The notes: a model not told the origin generated them from the letters alone. 64,000 bases of DNA from Geothrix oryzisoli (GCF_022808865.1 NZ_JAKZLB010000002.1:448019-512018), one strand, 5' to 3'; shown: positions 36,769 through 46,213, counted from the first letter of the stretch. Numbers and translations: made by a program.

Positions 36769-39029
36769 CAGAACACCTGCTCGGGCATCTGGGCCTGGCC
36801 GCTGCGGGCCTCGAAGGCCATCCGCTGCAGCTCTGCCAGCTCCGGGGAGAACTGGTCCCTGGTGGTCTTCTTGAGCCGCACGGCGCTCACCTTGAACTCG
36901 GGGATCTTCGACACGGGATCCAGGTGCCGGGCCGTGAGGCGGTTGGCGGAGAGGGCCCCGGCCCAGTGGTAGGGGATGAACACGGTGTCGGGACGGATGG
37001 TCCTCACCACCTTGGCGGGCAGCACCATGCTGCCGCGCCGGGAGGTGATCTCCACGGCGTCGCCTTCCGCCAGGCCGTACTTTTCCGCCAGGCGCGGGTG
37101 GATCTCCAGGTAGGGGTGCGGGCACTGCTCCACCAGGAATCCGATGCGCCGGGTCTGGGTGCCGCTCAGGTAGTGGAAGACCACGCGGCCCGAGGTGAGC
37201 CAGATGGGGTACTCGTCGTCGACCACCTCCATGGGCGGGCGCCAGGGCGTGGGGATGAACTTCGCCTTGCCATCCGGGTGGAAGAACTGGCCCCCTTCGA
37301 AGAGCCGCGGCGTGCCGGGATGGTCCTCCGTGGGGCAGGGCCAGAACACGCCCATGTTCTTGACGATCTTCTCGTAGGTGATGCCCGCGTAGTCGGCGGT
37401 GCCGCCCTTGGAAGCCACCCGCAGCTCGTTGAAGATGGCCTCGGGGCTGGTGAAGTGGTCGAAGTACTTCCCGCGGCCCAGGCGCCGGGCGAGCTCCACC
37501 ATGATCTGCCAGTCGGGGCGGGCGTCGCCGGGGCAGTCCACGGCCTTGTTGATCTTGATGACGCGGCCCTCGGCGCTGGTGGTGGTGCCCTCGTCCTCCT
37601 CGTGCAGGGCCGAGGGCAGCACGATGTCGGCATGCTGGGCGCTCTCGCTGAGGAAGAAGTCCAGGCAGACGAAGAACTCCAGCTTGTTGAGGGCCTCGCG
37701 GGTGAACTGCGAATCCGGGAGGGAGACCAGCGGGTTGAAGCAGAGCAGCAGCAGGCCCTTGATCTCGCCGGCGTGGATGGCGTTCATGATCTCCTGGGCG
37801 CTCTGGCCCACGCCCGGCAGCTCCTCATCCGTGCAGCCCCAGACGCTGCAGATGTACCTCCGGTGCTCGGGGTTGCTGATGTCGCGGTTGCCCGGCAGCT
37901 GGTCGCACTTGTGGCCGTGCTCGCGGCCGCCCTGGCCGTTGCCCTGGCCGGTGATGGTGCCGTAACCGCAGCCGGGGCGCCCGATGCGGCCCGTGGCCAG
38001 CACCATGTTGATGCAGCCCAGCACGTTCTCCACGCCCTTGCTCTGGTGCTCGATGCCGCGGGCGTGGAGGAGGAAGCTGGTCTCGGCCTCGCCCCAGATG
38101 CGGGCGGCCTTCTCGATGGCCTCCACCGGCAGGCCCGTGATCTGGCTGGTCCACTCCGGCGTGCAGTCCTTCACCGCCTCGACGGCCTGCTCGAAGCCGC
38201 TGGTGTGGGCGTTCACGAAGTCCCAGTCGATGAGCTTCCACTTGTTCAGCAGGTGCAGGATGCCGTTGGTGAGGGCCGTGTCCGTGCCTGGCTTCAGGGG
38301 CAGCACCAGATCGGCGGTGCGCGCCAGCGGCGTGATGCGGGGATCCACCACGATGAGCAGGGCCCCCTTGTCCCGGGCCCGCCAGATGTAGTCCGTGGTG
38401 ATGGGCGAGCACTCGGCCACGTTGGAACCGGCCACCCAGATCACCTTGGCCTGCTCGATGTCCGCCCAGGAGTTCGCCGCGCGGTCCACGCCAAAGGCCT
38501 TCTTGTTGCCCGCACCGGCGCTCACCATGCAGAGGCGGCCGTTGTAGTCGAGGTTCTTGGTCTGGAGGCCCAGGCGGGCGAACTTGCCGGCCAGGTAGCT
38601 CTTCTCGTTGGTGAGGGACACGCCGGACAGCACCGCGAAGGCATCCTTGCCGTGCTGCTGCTGGATGCGCTGGATCTCAGCCACCGTGCGGTCCATGGCC
38701 TCGCTCCAGTCCATGGGCTCGAAGCCGTGCTCGGTGCGCTTCATGGCCCGGGTGAGCCGATCCGGGTGGTTGCCCTGGAGGTAGCGCTTCACGCCTTTGG
38801 GGCAGAGCTTCCCCTGGTTGAAGGGGAACTCCTCCCAGGGATCGAAGCCGATGACCTTGTTGTCCTTCACCTTGAGCTTGATGCCGCACTGCTGGCCACA
38901 GAAGCAGCAGTGGGTCTCCACCACCTTGTCGGGCGTGGGGTCGGAGAGCCAGCCCCCCGGCGGGGCGAGGTTGAGGTGGGGGCCGAACTGGGCGCGGAGC
39001 TGGTCCTGGGAGAGGGGAAGCGTGCTCAT
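36768..39029 (-). CDS. Molybdopterin oxidoreductase, NasA/NapA-like catalytic subunit, substrate unassigned
   Basis: 753 residues without a Tat signal, so probably cytoplasmic. The N-terminal cluster motif is [18 protein letters not shown] with the fourth Cys in GKLCPKG. The Mo-ligand position is a cysteine, in [20 protein letters not shown], which aligns with the RLCMSSA-type motif of assimilatory and periplasmic nitrate reductases. [20 protein letters not shown] and [12 protein letters not shown] follow, and a C-terminal cofactor domain ends [17 protein letters not shown]. Nitrate is the likeliest substrate from family resemblance and context, but the partner set (Rieske, four-cluster ferredoxin, b-type membrane protein) does not match a standard Nas or Nap system. 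The start at 39029 was chosen over a Arg/Pro-rich upstream extension. Confidence 0.8.
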   Translation of the reverse strand: MSTLPLSQDQLRAQFGPHLNLAPPGGWLSDPTPDKVVETHCCFCGQQCGIKLKVKDNKVIGFDPWEEFPFNQGKLCPKGVKRYLQGNHPDRLTRAMKRTEHGFEPMDWSEAMDRTVAEIQRIQQQHGKDAFAVLSGVSLTNEKSYLAGKFARLGLQTKNLDYNGRLCMVSAGAGNKKAFGVDRAANSWADIEQAKVIWVAGSNVAECSPITTDYIWRARDKGALLIVVDPRITPLARTADLVLPLKPGTDTALTNGILHLLNKWKLIDWDFVNAHTSGFEQAVEAVKDCTPEWTSQITGLPVEAIEKAARIWGEAETSFLLHARGIEHQSKGVENVLGCINMVLATGRIGRPGCGYGTITGQGNGQGGREHGHKCDQLPGNRDISNPEHRRYICSVWGCTDEELPGVGQSAQEIMNAIHAGEIKGLLLLCFNPLVSLPDSQFTREALNKLEFFVCLDFFLSESAQHADIVLPSALHEEDEGTTTSAEGRVIKINKAVDCPGDARPDWQIMVELARRLGRGKYFDHFTSPEAIFNELRVASKGGTADYAGITYEKIVKNMGVFWPCPTEDHPGTPRLFEGGQFFHPDGKAKFIPTPWRPPMEVVDDEYPIWLTSGRVVFHYLSGTQTRRIGFLVEQCPHPYLEIHPRLAEKYGLAEGDAVEITSRRGSMVLPAKVVRTIRPDTVFIPYHWAGALSANRLTARHLDPVSKIPEFKVSAVRLKKTTRDQFSPELAELQRMAFEARSGQAQMPEQVF

Positions 39030-39031
39030 GA

Positions 39032-40144
39032 TCAGGCCTTCAGCGAGGTGGCGTCGGGAATGGGCTCGGCGTACACGGGGATCGTGGCGAAGGGATCGAA
39101 GGCCCCGTGGAGGCGCTCCCCCTGGGCCTTGGCCACCAGGCGCCGCTTGCACCTGGGGCACAGGTCCAGGTGGTGGACGGTGGCGCTGTGCCGGGCGCCG
39201 TCCAGCTCGAGCACCTGCCACAGGGCCTCCAGGTCCCGGCGCTGGTTGGCCCGGATGAAGGGCGTGCCACAGCCCTTGCAGGCCAGGCGGCCCTCAGCTT
39301 CGCCTTCGGCCTTGTAGATCGTCACCCCCACCTGGGCGGGCCGCTGCACCACATGGAAGAGCTTGCCGAAGGGCAGGCCCAGCAGCAGGAGGATGACCGT
39401 CAGCTCGTGGAGGAAGGCCAGGGTGGCGAAGTTGCGGCCCTGGAGCCACTTCTCCGAGGCGGTGAGCATCAGGCCCGTCATGCTCACGGCGATGAGGAGC
39501 ACCAGGGGCAGCAGGTCCAGATCGAAGCGCTGGGTGGCCGTGTCGCCCTCGTCCTGCTTGCGGCGGATGAGGCTCAGCACGCAGCCGGCGATGACCATGG
39601 CCGCCGCCAGATCCAGGACGTGGAAGCTGACGAAGGCCTGGAAGCTGTCGAGGGGGAAGGAACCCGCCGGGAAGCCGAGGACCCAGGCCTGGTAGCGGGT
39701 GGCGTCCAGGCCGTCGCTGGTGAAGCGCACCCAGCCGAAGACCAGGGGGATGGTGACGGCGAAGCCCAGCAGGCAGCCCCAGGCCAGGAGGGCGTGGGCG
39801 CCCCAGCGCTTGAGGGACCGCTTCTCGATGAACCGCTGGAGGAGGATCTGGTCCAGGGCCAGCAGGACCATCTTCGGCAGGGCCTTGATGACCCGGGGCG
39901 AGCGCAGGGTGCGCAGGGTGTGGCGGAAGTACATGCGCGTGGCGGGCCGCTCGATCCAGGAGATGTAGCGGTAGGCGACCCCGAAGCAGGCGAAGAGGGT
40001 GGCCAGCAGGTAGCCCAGGAGGGCCGGGTCCAGCCAGCGCCCGCCCCGGCTGCCCAGGGTCACGGCGACACCGAGGGCCGTCGTGGCCAGGGCGGCTCCC
40101 AGGAGGGGACGGGGCTCAAGATCGAGTTCGGCGAAGACACTCAT
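39032..40144 (-). CDS. Membrane protein, b-type-cytochrome-like, with C-terminal zinc ribbon
   Basis: 370 residues. Six or so membrane helices occupy about residues 15-285. Histidines that might bind heme b lie in [16 protein letters not shown] and in [13 protein letters not shown] and [10 protein letters not shown], an arrangement reminiscent of NarI/HdrE-type subunits. The C-terminal cytoplasmic part has paired cysteines CKGCGTPF and CPRCKRR, a zinc-ribbon or rubredoxin-like knuckle. First gene of the molybdoenzyme operon, two bases before the catalytic subunit. Likely the membrane anchor and quinone site of that complex. Confidence 0.7.
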   Translation of the reverse strand: MSVFAELDLEPRPLLGAALATTALGVAVTLGSRGGRWLDPALLGYLLATLFACFGVAYRYISWIERPATRMYFRHTLRTLRSPRVIKALPKMVLLALDQILLQRFIEKRSLKRWGAHALLAWGCLLGFAVTIPLVFGWVRFTSDGLDATRYQAWVLGFPAGSFPLDSFQAFVSFHVLDLAAAMVIAGCVLSLIRRKQDEGDTATQRFDLDLLPLVLLIAVSMTGLMLTASEKWLQGRNFATLAFLHELTVILLLLGLPFGKLFHVVQRPAQVGVTIYKAEGEAEGRLACKGCGTPFIRANQRRDLEALWQVLELDGARHSATVHHLDLCPRCKRRLVAKAQGERLHGAFDPFATIPVYAEPIPDATSLKA

Positions 40145-40190
40145 GACGGGCTCCGGAGAGGCGGGCGGCCGGTTGAAACGGACCAATGAG

Positions 40191-40203
40191 TCCTAATCTA
40201 GGG
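40191..40203. promoter_or_regulatory. CCTA-N3-TAGG dyad upstream of the molybdoenzyme operon
   Basis: TCCTAATCTAGGG lies 47 bases upstream of the operon's first ATG and contains a perfect CCTAATCTAGG-type dyad. It resembles the element at 19846 before narK1. It could be an Rrf2-family operator or a -10 region (TAGATT on the coding strand). Confidence 0.35.
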
Positions 40204-40244
40204 CAAAACAAAAGCGGTTCAAGGCTTGACGTCCGGGGCGGGGG

Positions 40245-40691
40245 TCAGGGCCTTTCGCAGGGCGGGCGGTCCTTGGCTTCCTTCTGGTGCCGCAGGTCCA
40301 TGAGCTGCAGATCCCGGATGGTGGCCTCGGTCATGGAGGTGGCCACCTGGGCCTTCACGGCCCCCCAGGCCTCGTGCAGGGGACAGGGGTGGTCGCCGCC
40401 GCAGGTGGGAAAGCCCATGATGCAGCCGTCCATGGAATTCGGGCCCTCCAGGGCGATGACGACTTCGCCCACGGTGATCCGGTGGGAAGGCCGCAGTAGG
40501 CGGAAGCCCCCCTTGGGGCCCCGCACGGACTCGAGGATCTCGGCCTGCACCAGACCCTGGAGGATCTTGGCGAGGTAGGGGCCGGGCAGCTCCAGGCGGG
40601 CCGACAGATCCTTGGCCAGGCAGAAGCTCCCATCCTCGGGCAGGGCGGCGAGGGCACGGAGGGCGTAGCCGGTGGCGGTCGAGAAGATCAT
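40245..40691 (-). CDS. Rrf2-family iron-sulfur transcriptional regulator
   Basis: 148 residues. Rrf2 winged helix: TATGYALRALAALPEDG, LSARLELPGPYLAKILQGL and SVRGPKGGFRLLRP. Putative cluster cysteines GCIMGFPTCGGDHPCP are spaced C-x6-C-x5-C. It is encoded just upstream of, and on the same strand as, the molybdoenzyme operon, with a 100-base gap that contains a dyad, so it probably controls that operon. A near-match CRP-type box lies about 60 bases upstream of its own start. Confidence 0.86.
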   Translation of the reverse strand: MIFSTATGYALRALAALPEDGSFCLAKDLSARLELPGPYLAKILQGLVQAEILESVRGPKGGFRLLRPSHRITVGEVVIALEGPNSMDGCIMGFPTCGGDHPCPLHEAWGAVKAQVATSMTEATIRDLQLMDLRHQKEAKDRPPCERP

Positions 40692-40751
40692 TCCGGAATA
40701 TTACTTCCGATTTGGAGGGGAGGAGCGGAGATTCCGGAGTCCAGCCCCATT

Positions 40752-40767
40752 TGTGATTCAGGTCAGA
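40752..40767. promoter_or_regulatory. CRP-type box, one mismatch, upstream of the second Rrf2 gene
   Basis: TGTGA-TTCAGG-TCAGA differs from TGTGA-N6-TCACA at one base. It overlaps the end of the YwiC-like gene and lies about 61 bases upstream of the Rrf2 start. Confidence 0.4.
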
Positions 40768-41530
40768 GCAGGGCCCGCCAGAGGAGCAGAAGCCCCAGGG
40801 CGCTCAGACCCCCCTCCCGCCAGCCGAGGGTGCGGGCCGGAATGGGCCGGTAGGGGACCAGGGCCCGGAGGTAGAGCAGGCCCGCCCAGCCCGTCCAGAC
40901 GAGCCCGGCCGTCCCCCGGGGGGCCAGCAGCAGGGCGGAGACGGCGATCAGCAGCAGGTGGAGGGCATGAACTGGGATCCGGCGCCGGTCCAGCTCCTCC
41001 TGGGCCAGGTGGTGGGCATGCCCCAGGAGCCGCCGCACGTGGGCCAGGTTGGCGCCGCCCAACAGGGTCACCAGCAGCCAGGTCCGGCCGGCCCCGGGCA
41101 GCGAGCCCCCGCCGGCCACGACGATGGCGGCGGCCAGGCCGGCGAAGGCGCCCTGGGCCGCCAGCTCCACGGCGAGGGAGCGCACCGCCCGCTGGAGATC
41201 GGCCCGGAGGGCGAGGATCACCAGCGGGGCCGTGAAGACGAGGGGAATCAGGAACCGCAGGCCCGAAAGCCAGAGAGCCAGGGCTCCGAAGGTACCCGCC
41301 AGGCAGCCAAACATCAGGAGGGCGCGAACCTGGAGTGGATCCCGCTGCCCGGTGAGTACCCGCCGCAACGGGGGCCGGGCCAGGAAGAAGGCCAGGGCGG
41401 CGACCCCCAGACTGAGTCCCGGCCAGCTGGGCCGGAGCAGGAGTCCCAGCACCAGCGGGAATCCGAGCATGAACCAGCTGCCATGCTCGGCGGGTAGGAG
41501 GGTGCGGATGGGGGGAAAGGATCGGGACAT
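40763..41530 (-). CDS. ywiC: YwiC-like membrane protein
   Basis: 255 residues with about eight membrane helices. The family signature LLPAEHGSWFMLGFPLVLGL is at the N-terminus. From general knowledge, Bacillus subtilis ywiC lies in the narK-fnr-narGHJI region, so its presence here beside nar genes supports a nitrate-linked but undefined role. The start at 41530 was chosen because GAGG stands eight bases upstream; an ATG four codons earlier lacks a site. Basic cytoplasmic loops and LGWREGGLSALGLLLLW at the end are visible. Confidence 0.78.
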   Translation of the reverse strand: MSRSFPPIRTLLPAEHGSWFMLGFPLVLGLLLRPSWPGLSLGVAALAFFLARPPLRRVLTGQRDPLQVRALLMFGCLAGTFGALALWLSGLRFLIPLVFTAPLVILALRADLQRAVRSLAVELAAQGAFAGLAAAIVVAGGGSLPGAGRTWLLVTLLGGANLAHVRRLLGHAHHLAQEELDRRRIPVHALHLLLIAVSALLLAPRGTAGLVWTGWAGLLYLRALVPYRPIPARTLGWREGGLSALGLLLLWRALL

Positions 41531-41630
41531 TTCGGTCCTCATGGGTCCGAAATAGAGTCTGACCCCAGATCGGGCTCCCGGCCATGCCGAAGGTCACAGG
41601 GGCCGGGAAAGAAAGGCGCGCTCGGCTGCC

Positions 41631-43769
41631 CTAGGGCTCCGATGCGATCAGACGCAGTCCCTCCAGGGCCTCCTCCATGGTCAGGAAGACGGGAAGGCCG
41701 GCCTCGCGGAGGCCCTGGCGGTAGGCATCGTAGATCGCCCCGCCCTCCACGGCCACGCCGACCCACTTGCCGCTCTCCCGGGCCAGGTCCCGCAGCGCCT
41801 TGGCGAAGGGGCCGAAGGCGGCGGGATCGGCGGTGCCCAGGCGGCGGGTGAGGGGCACGAGGCCCACGACGACGGCATCCGCTTCGGAGGCCAGGAGCAG
41901 GCGCGTGCCGGCCAGATAGGCCGCCTCGTCGGCCATGGGGGTGAGGTCCAGGGGCAGGCGGGCGCTCACGAGGCCCGTGAGGCCATGGGCCTCGATGAGC
42001 CCTGCCAGGGCGCTGGTTTCCGCCTCGGTGAGCCTGGCGCCCCGGAAGGGACCCGTCAGCAGGTCGGCGGAGGCCACGGACTCGAAGCCCGCGTTGGTCA
42101 CGATGGCCACGCGGCGGGGCGTCCCCTCGGCGTAGGTGACCAGCCAGGTGAGGGCGGCGTCGAAGGCCTCGATGCGCTCGGCGAGCATGGCGCCCGCCCG
42201 GCGCAGCACGCCGGCCTGCAGGGCGTGGTCCCCCGCCAGGGCGCCGGTGTGGCTGCTGGCGGCGGCCATGCCCTCCTGGCTGCGGCCGCCCTTGTAGAGC
42301 ACCACGCGGCGGCCCGTCTTCCGGAGCTGCCGGGTGGCTTCGGAGGTGGCCTTGAGGTCGCCGGGGGCGAAGCCCTCCAGGTAGGCGCCCACCACCTTCA
42401 CGGCCGGATCCGAGCCGAAGCCCGCCAGGAAGTCCGAGCAGCGCAGGTCCATCTGGTTGCCGATGGCCACCGCGGCGCGAAGACCCAGTTCGGGGCGGCG
42501 GCTCAGGCGCGTGATGAGGAAGGCCCCGCTCTGGCTCACCAGGGCCGCGTGGCCGGAGTGGGGCCGCAGGGGCAGCTTCTCGTCGGGGATGAAGAGGGTG
42601 TTCAGGTCCAGGTCCGGGCTGTAGAGCCCCAGGCCGTTGGGGCCCACGAGGGCGGGAGTCCACTTCCCGGCGCGGCGGTGCTCGTCAAGGCAGGCCACCA
42701 GCCGCTGGCCGAGGCCCTCGCAGTCGGCGCCGTCGCCCAGGCCGCCGGCGACCACATAGACGACCGTGGCGCCCCCGCCCTGGCGGCAGAGCTGCTCCAC
42801 CACCTCCAGGGTCAGGGGCGCGGGCAGGGAGACGATGAGCTGGTCCGTGGGGGCTGCGGCCAGGTCGGCGACCGAGCCCAGGCAGGGCAGGCCCAGGAAC
42901 TCCGTGGCGCCGGGCTTGATGAGGCGGATGGCCCCGGGGGGGAGGGAGGAGCGCTGGACATTGTCCAGGATGATGCGTCCCACCGTGCCTTCGCGGCTGG
43001 ACACGCCGGCGATGACGAGGTCGCGCGGGGCCACCAGGGCCCGGTACCAGGCGGGATCGGGCACCGCGGGCGGCTCCACCCCGGCGGCGTCGAGGGTGCC
43101 CACCCCATCCAGGGCCGTGGGCAGGCCTTCGCTGTCCAGCACCACGGGGTTGAGCTCCAGCAGGGTGACGCCTTCGCGTTCCAGGCCTTCGGCCGCCCGC
43201 CACAGACCCTGCAGGAAGGCCTGGAGCCTGGCTTCATCCGTGAGGGCCTCGGTGCCCCGCTGGCGGCCCAGCCAGGTGCGGCCTAGCCAGTGCTCGCGCA
43301 GGTCCGCCAGGGCCTGTTCCGGCGTGCAGAGGGCCAGCGGCCAGATCAGGGGCGGGGCCAGGGCGGCCCAGGCATCCGCCTGAAGGCCCCCGATGCCGCA
43401 GATCACGAGCCAGCCGGCCTCGGGATCCCGCTTCAGGGAGACCAGGGCCTCGGTGGGCAGGCCCGCCAGGCGCTTGAAGGCCACCTTCTCGCACACCAGT
43501 CCGCCGATCCAGGGATGCTCGGGCACGCGGGCCTTCATGGCGGCGGCCTCGGCCTTCAGGGCCCCTTCGTCGAAGGGCCCGAAGTGGACGGCGCCCCGGT
43601 CCGACTTGTGCCAGAGCTGGTCCGCGATGCCCTTGAGGACGATGGGCTCGCCGGGGGCGAAGGGCAGGGGCCCGGCCTCCAGGAAGCCGTGGCGCGGCAC
43701 CCGCAGGCCCGCGGCGGCGAGCAGGCCGTAGGCGCGCCCCTCGTGGAGGAATCCCGTCGTCTCGGTCAT
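41631..43769 (-). CDS. Acyl-CoA synthetase (ADP-forming), beta-alpha fused form
   Basis: 712 residues. It converts an acyl-CoA, ADP and phosphate to the free acid, CoA and ATP. The ATP-grasp (beta) part is N-terminal (about 1-230: IVLKGIADQLWHKSDRGAV, then LLELNPVVLDSEG). The CoA-binding/ligase (alpha) part follows, with SSHTGALAGDHAL holding the histidine that is phosphorylated in this family. The more usual fused order is alpha then beta. It starts one base from the iorB stop, so it should act with IorAB: aryl-pyruvates oxidised to aryl-acetyl-CoA, then ATP recovered here. Confidence 0.88.
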   Translation of the reverse strand: MTETTGFLHEGRAYGLLAAAGLRVPRHGFLEAGPLPFAPGEPIVLKGIADQLWHKSDRGAVHFGPFDEGALKAEAAAMKARVPEHPWIGGLVCEKVAFKRLAGLPTEALVSLKRDPEAGWLVICGIGGLQADAWAALAPPLIWPLALCTPEQALADLREHWLGRTWLGRQRGTEALTDEARLQAFLQGLWRAAEGLEREGVTLLELNPVVLDSEGLPTALDGVGTLDAAGVEPPAVPDPAWYRALVAPRDLVIAGVSSREGTVGRIILDNVQRSSLPPGAIRLIKPGATEFLGLPCLGSVADLAAAPTDQLIVSLPAPLTLEVVEQLCRQGGGATVVYVVAGGLGDGADCEGLGQRLVACLDEHRRAGKWTPALVGPNGLGLYSPDLDLNTLFIPDEKLPLRPHSGHAALVSQSGAFLITRLSRRPELGLRAAVAIGNQMDLRCSDFLAGFGSDPAVKVVGAYLEGFAPGDLKATSEATRQLRKTGRRVVLYKGGRSQEGMAAASSHTGALAGDHALQAGVLRRAGAMLAERIEAFDAALTWLVTYAEGTPRRVAIVTNAGFESVASADLLTGPFRGARLTEAETSALAGLIEAHGLTGLVSARLPLDLTPMADEAAYLAGTRLLLASEADAVVVGLVPLTRRLGTADPAAFGPFAKALRDLARESGKWVGVAVEGGAIYDAYRQGLREAGLPVFLTMEEALEGLRLIASEP

Positions 43770-43770
43770 G

Positions 43771-44370
43771 TCAGGCTCCCACCGGTTCCTGGATCAGGCC
43801 GCGCCCCGCCTCGAAGGCTTCGAGGTTCTTCTCGGTGACCCGGGCGCCCTTGGCTTCGAAGCGCTGGGTGATGACGTCGCGCCAGATGTCGTCCTCGATG
43901 GGCAGGAAGCGGGAGGCCATGCCCAGCAGGGCCATGCCGCCGGCCTGGCGGTGGTTGAGGCGCCGGGCCAGGTCTTCGGTATCGATGAGGTGGGCGCCCC
44001 GCACGGCCTTGAGGGCCGCGTAGATATCGTCCAGGGGCGGGTAGCCCGCCATGTCCATCTGGGGCTCCTCGGAGACGATGAGGTGCCCGTTCATGCGGAG
44101 CATGGAGACATAGCGCAGGGCCTCCAGGGGCTCGAGGGCGATGAGGAGGTCGGCGCCGCCCTCGTCGAGGATGGGCGAGCTGAGGGGTACCTCCGAATAG
44201 CAGACCTGGGCGTGGACGCTGCCGCCCCGCTGGCTCATGCCGTGGATCTCGGACTGGAGGGCGTGGAGGCCGCTGCGGCGCAGGGCTTCCAGCAGGATCT
44301 GGGCGAGGGAGAGCACCCCCTGGCCGCCGACGCCGGACAGGACGATGCCGTGGATGCGGGAAGCGTTCAT
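43771..44370 (-). CDS. iorB: Indolepyruvate:ferredoxin oxidoreductase, beta subunit
   Basis: 199 residues, the gamma-type domain of 2-oxoacid:acceptor oxidoreductases. N-terminal GIVLSGVGGQGVLSLAQIL and SEIHGMSQRGGSVHAQV are the family signature. With IorA it oxidises indolepyruvate and other aryl-pyruvates, from transamination of aromatic amino acids, to aryl-acetyl-CoA. The start overlaps the iorA stop (ATGA), and the acyl-CoA synthetase gene follows at once. Confidence 0.93.
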   Translation of the reverse strand: MNASRIHGIVLSGVGGQGVLSLAQILLEALRRSGLHALQSEIHGMSQRGGSVHAQVCYSEVPLSSPILDEGGADLLIALEPLEALRYVSMLRMNGHLIVSEEPQMDMAGYPPLDDIYAALKAVRGAHLIDTEDLARRLNHRQAGGMALLGMASRFLPIEDDIWRDVITQRFEAKGARVTEKNLEAFEAGRGLIQEPVGA

Positions 44371-46013
44371 GAGCAGACCTCGGTGGTGCAGCGCTCGCGT
44401 TCCTGGCGGTCATGGTCCTTCAGGAGGCCGCGGCGGATGGACTGGATGCACTCCCGGCGGAACACCACCACCGAGGGGCCGGGATGCTGCAGGGCGGCCG
44501 CGACGGCCGCGACATTGGCATCGTGCTGTTTGGGCACGGGCAGGAGCACCTGGATCTGGTCGTCCGGGACACCCATGCCGCGCACCATGCGCTCCACCTG
44601 GTCGAGGGCCTGGCTGGGCTGCTGGCCCGTCATGCCCACCACCCGGTTGTCGAGGATCATCACGGTGACGTTCACGCCGGCGTCCGCCGCCGTCAACAGG
44701 GCGGGCAGGCCGCTGTGGCCGAAGGTGGAATCGCCGATGACGGCCACCGCGGGCGTCTGGCCCGCCAGGGCCGCACCCACCGCCATGCTGATGCTGGCGC
44801 CCATCTCCACCACCGCGTGGATGGCGGCCATGGGCTCCTGGGCCGCCAGGGTGTAGCAGCCGATGTCCCCGAAGACGCGTGTGGCCGGGGCGCCCACGCT
44901 GGCGAGGGCCTCCTGCAGGGCCTCGTAGGCATCCACGTGGCCGCAGCCATCGCAGAACCGGGGCCCGCGGATCGGCAGGTCGAGGCTGGTGGCGGCCTTT
45001 CCGGCTGGAGTCGCCAGACCCAGGGCGTCCTTCAGAAGACGGGGGGACAGCTCGCCCGTGCGGGGCAGGGCGCCGTCCAGGCGGCCGCGGACCTTGGCGC
45101 TGCCGCGCAGGCCCAGGCGTTCCTCCAGAACGGGATAGTCCTCCTCGAAGACCACGACCTCGTCCACCTGCGCGAGGAAGGCCTGCTCCAGCGCGGGATC
45201 CACGGGGTAGGCGGCGATCTCCAGTCGGGGCAGCTCCGCCAGGGCGGGGTGCTCGTGGATCAGCTGCCCGAAGTAGGCCCGGCCCATGCCCGACAGGGCC
45301 ACGCCGCGGCGCTTCGTCCCGGGGACGAGGCGGTTGAGGGGGGTGGTCTCGGCCATCAGGCGGGGCTGCTTCTCCAGCAGGTCCACATAACGGCGGCGCG
45401 CATTGGCGGGGATCAGCACCCAGTCCTGGATGGCGGCTTCCGGGACCGGGCCCAGGCCGGTGGGGGCCAGGGGCGCCCGGCGGGCCAGGGCAGCGCGGCA
45501 GTGGGCGAGGCGGGTGACGATGCGCAACATGACAGGCACCTGGAGGGCCTCGGACAGCTCGAAGGCCCGGAAGGTGAGGTCGTAGCACTCCTGGACGGTG
45601 CTGGGCTCCAGGCAGGGCAGCCAGGCGAATTCCGCCAGACGGCGGCTGTCCTGCTCGTTCTGGCTGCTGTGCATGCCGGGATCATCGGCCACCAGCAGCA
45701 CCAGACCACCCCGGACTCCGGTGAGGGCCGAGTTGGCGTAGGCATCCATGGCCACGTTCAAGCCCACATGCTTCATGGTGACCAGGGTGCGGAAGCCCGA
45801 GTAGCTCACTCCCAGGGCCAGGTCGTAGGCCACCTTCTCATTGGCGGCCCACTGGGCCACGCGGCCGTCTTGGGCCTGGCGGATGAGTTGTTCGACCGCC
45901 TCGAACCCCTCTGTGGATGGCGTGCCCGGATAGCCGAACGCGCCCTTGATGCCGGCATCGAAGGCGGCGCATCCCACCGCTTCAACCCCCAGCGCGAGGG
46001 TGCTCTGAACCAT
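44367..46013 (-). CDS. iorA: Indolepyruvate:ferredoxin oxidoreductase, alpha subunit, without ferredoxin domain
   Basis: 548 residues. The start MVQSTLALGVEAVG was chosen for the GGAGG five bases upstream. The N-terminal pyrimidine-type domain has GAFGYPGTPSTE and the TPP-binding domain has FCDGCGHVDAYEAL, GDIGCYTLA and GDSTFGHSG followed by ILDN. The protein ends soon after the TPP domain (CIQSIRRGLLKDHDRQERE, then CTTEVCS). The C-terminal 2[4Fe-4S] ferredoxin module normally present in IorA is missing, and no frameshifted remnant is visible because iorB starts at once. Electron transfer must use a separate ferredoxin or another acceptor. Confidence 0.9.
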   Translation of the reverse strand: MVQSTLALGVEAVGCAAFDAGIKGAFGYPGTPSTEGFEAVEQLIRQAQDGRVAQWAANEKVAYDLALGVSYSGFRTLVTMKHVGLNVAMDAYANSALTGVRGGLVLLVADDPGMHSSQNEQDSRRLAEFAWLPCLEPSTVQECYDLTFRAFELSEALQVPVMLRIVTRLAHCRAALARRAPLAPTGLGPVPEAAIQDWVLIPANARRRYVDLLEKQPRLMAETTPLNRLVPGTKRRGVALSGMGRAYFGQLIHEHPALAELPRLEIAAYPVDPALEQAFLAQVDEVVVFEEDYPVLEERLGLRGSAKVRGRLDGALPRTGELSPRLLKDALGLATPAGKAATSLDLPIRGPRFCDGCGHVDAYEALQEALASVGAPATRVFGDIGCYTLAAQEPMAAIHAVVEMGASISMAVGAALAGQTPAVAVIGDSTFGHSGLPALLTAADAGVNVTVMILDNRVVGMTGQQPSQALDQVERMVRGMGVPDDQIQVLLPVPKQHDANVAAVAAALQHPGPSVVVFRRECIQSIRRGLLKDHDRQERERCTTEVCS

Positions 46014-46059
46014 GAAAACCTCCAACCTTTTCCAAGCGGGAAGTATGCAGAGCCAGCGT

Positions 46060-46075
46060 AGTGCCGGGGGTCACA
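46060..46075. promoter_or_regulatory. CRP-type box, one mismatch, upstream of iorA
   Basis: AGTGC-CGGGGG-TCACA, one base off GTGA-N6-TCACA. It lies 48-62 bases upstream of the iorA start codon. Confidence 0.35.
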
Positions 46076-46176
46076 GGGAGGCCGGTCCGACCATGCGACC
46101 AGCTGGACCGTAGACCGGACCGGTGCCGGATCCCCTTTTGCCCGGATGGGGTCCACCGGCATCCGGAATCTGCATG

Positions 46177-46197
46177 AAAAAGGGGGAACCTTCCCCC
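46177..46197 (-). terminator. Terminator-like hairpin in the iorA leader
   Basis: GGGGGAA-CC-TTCCCCC, followed on the minus strand by five U. It stands about 165 bases upstream of iorA with no gene before it on that strand. It could be an attenuator or could block read-through toward iorA. Confidence 0.4.
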
Positions 46198-46213
46198 AGT
46201 GGCAAAGGTCACA
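46198..46213. promoter_or_regulatory. CRP-type box, one mismatch, in the cytochrome-locus promoter region
   Basis: AGTGG-CAAAGG-TCACA, close to the perfect box CAAACG variant at 55598. It may serve iorA or, over a longer distance, the barrel gene. Confidence 0.35.

Noticed and set aside
41584-41598. Possible CRP-type box upstream of the YwiC-like gene
   Set aside because: ATGC-N6-TCACA has two mismatches in one half-site, no better than chance in this sequence.
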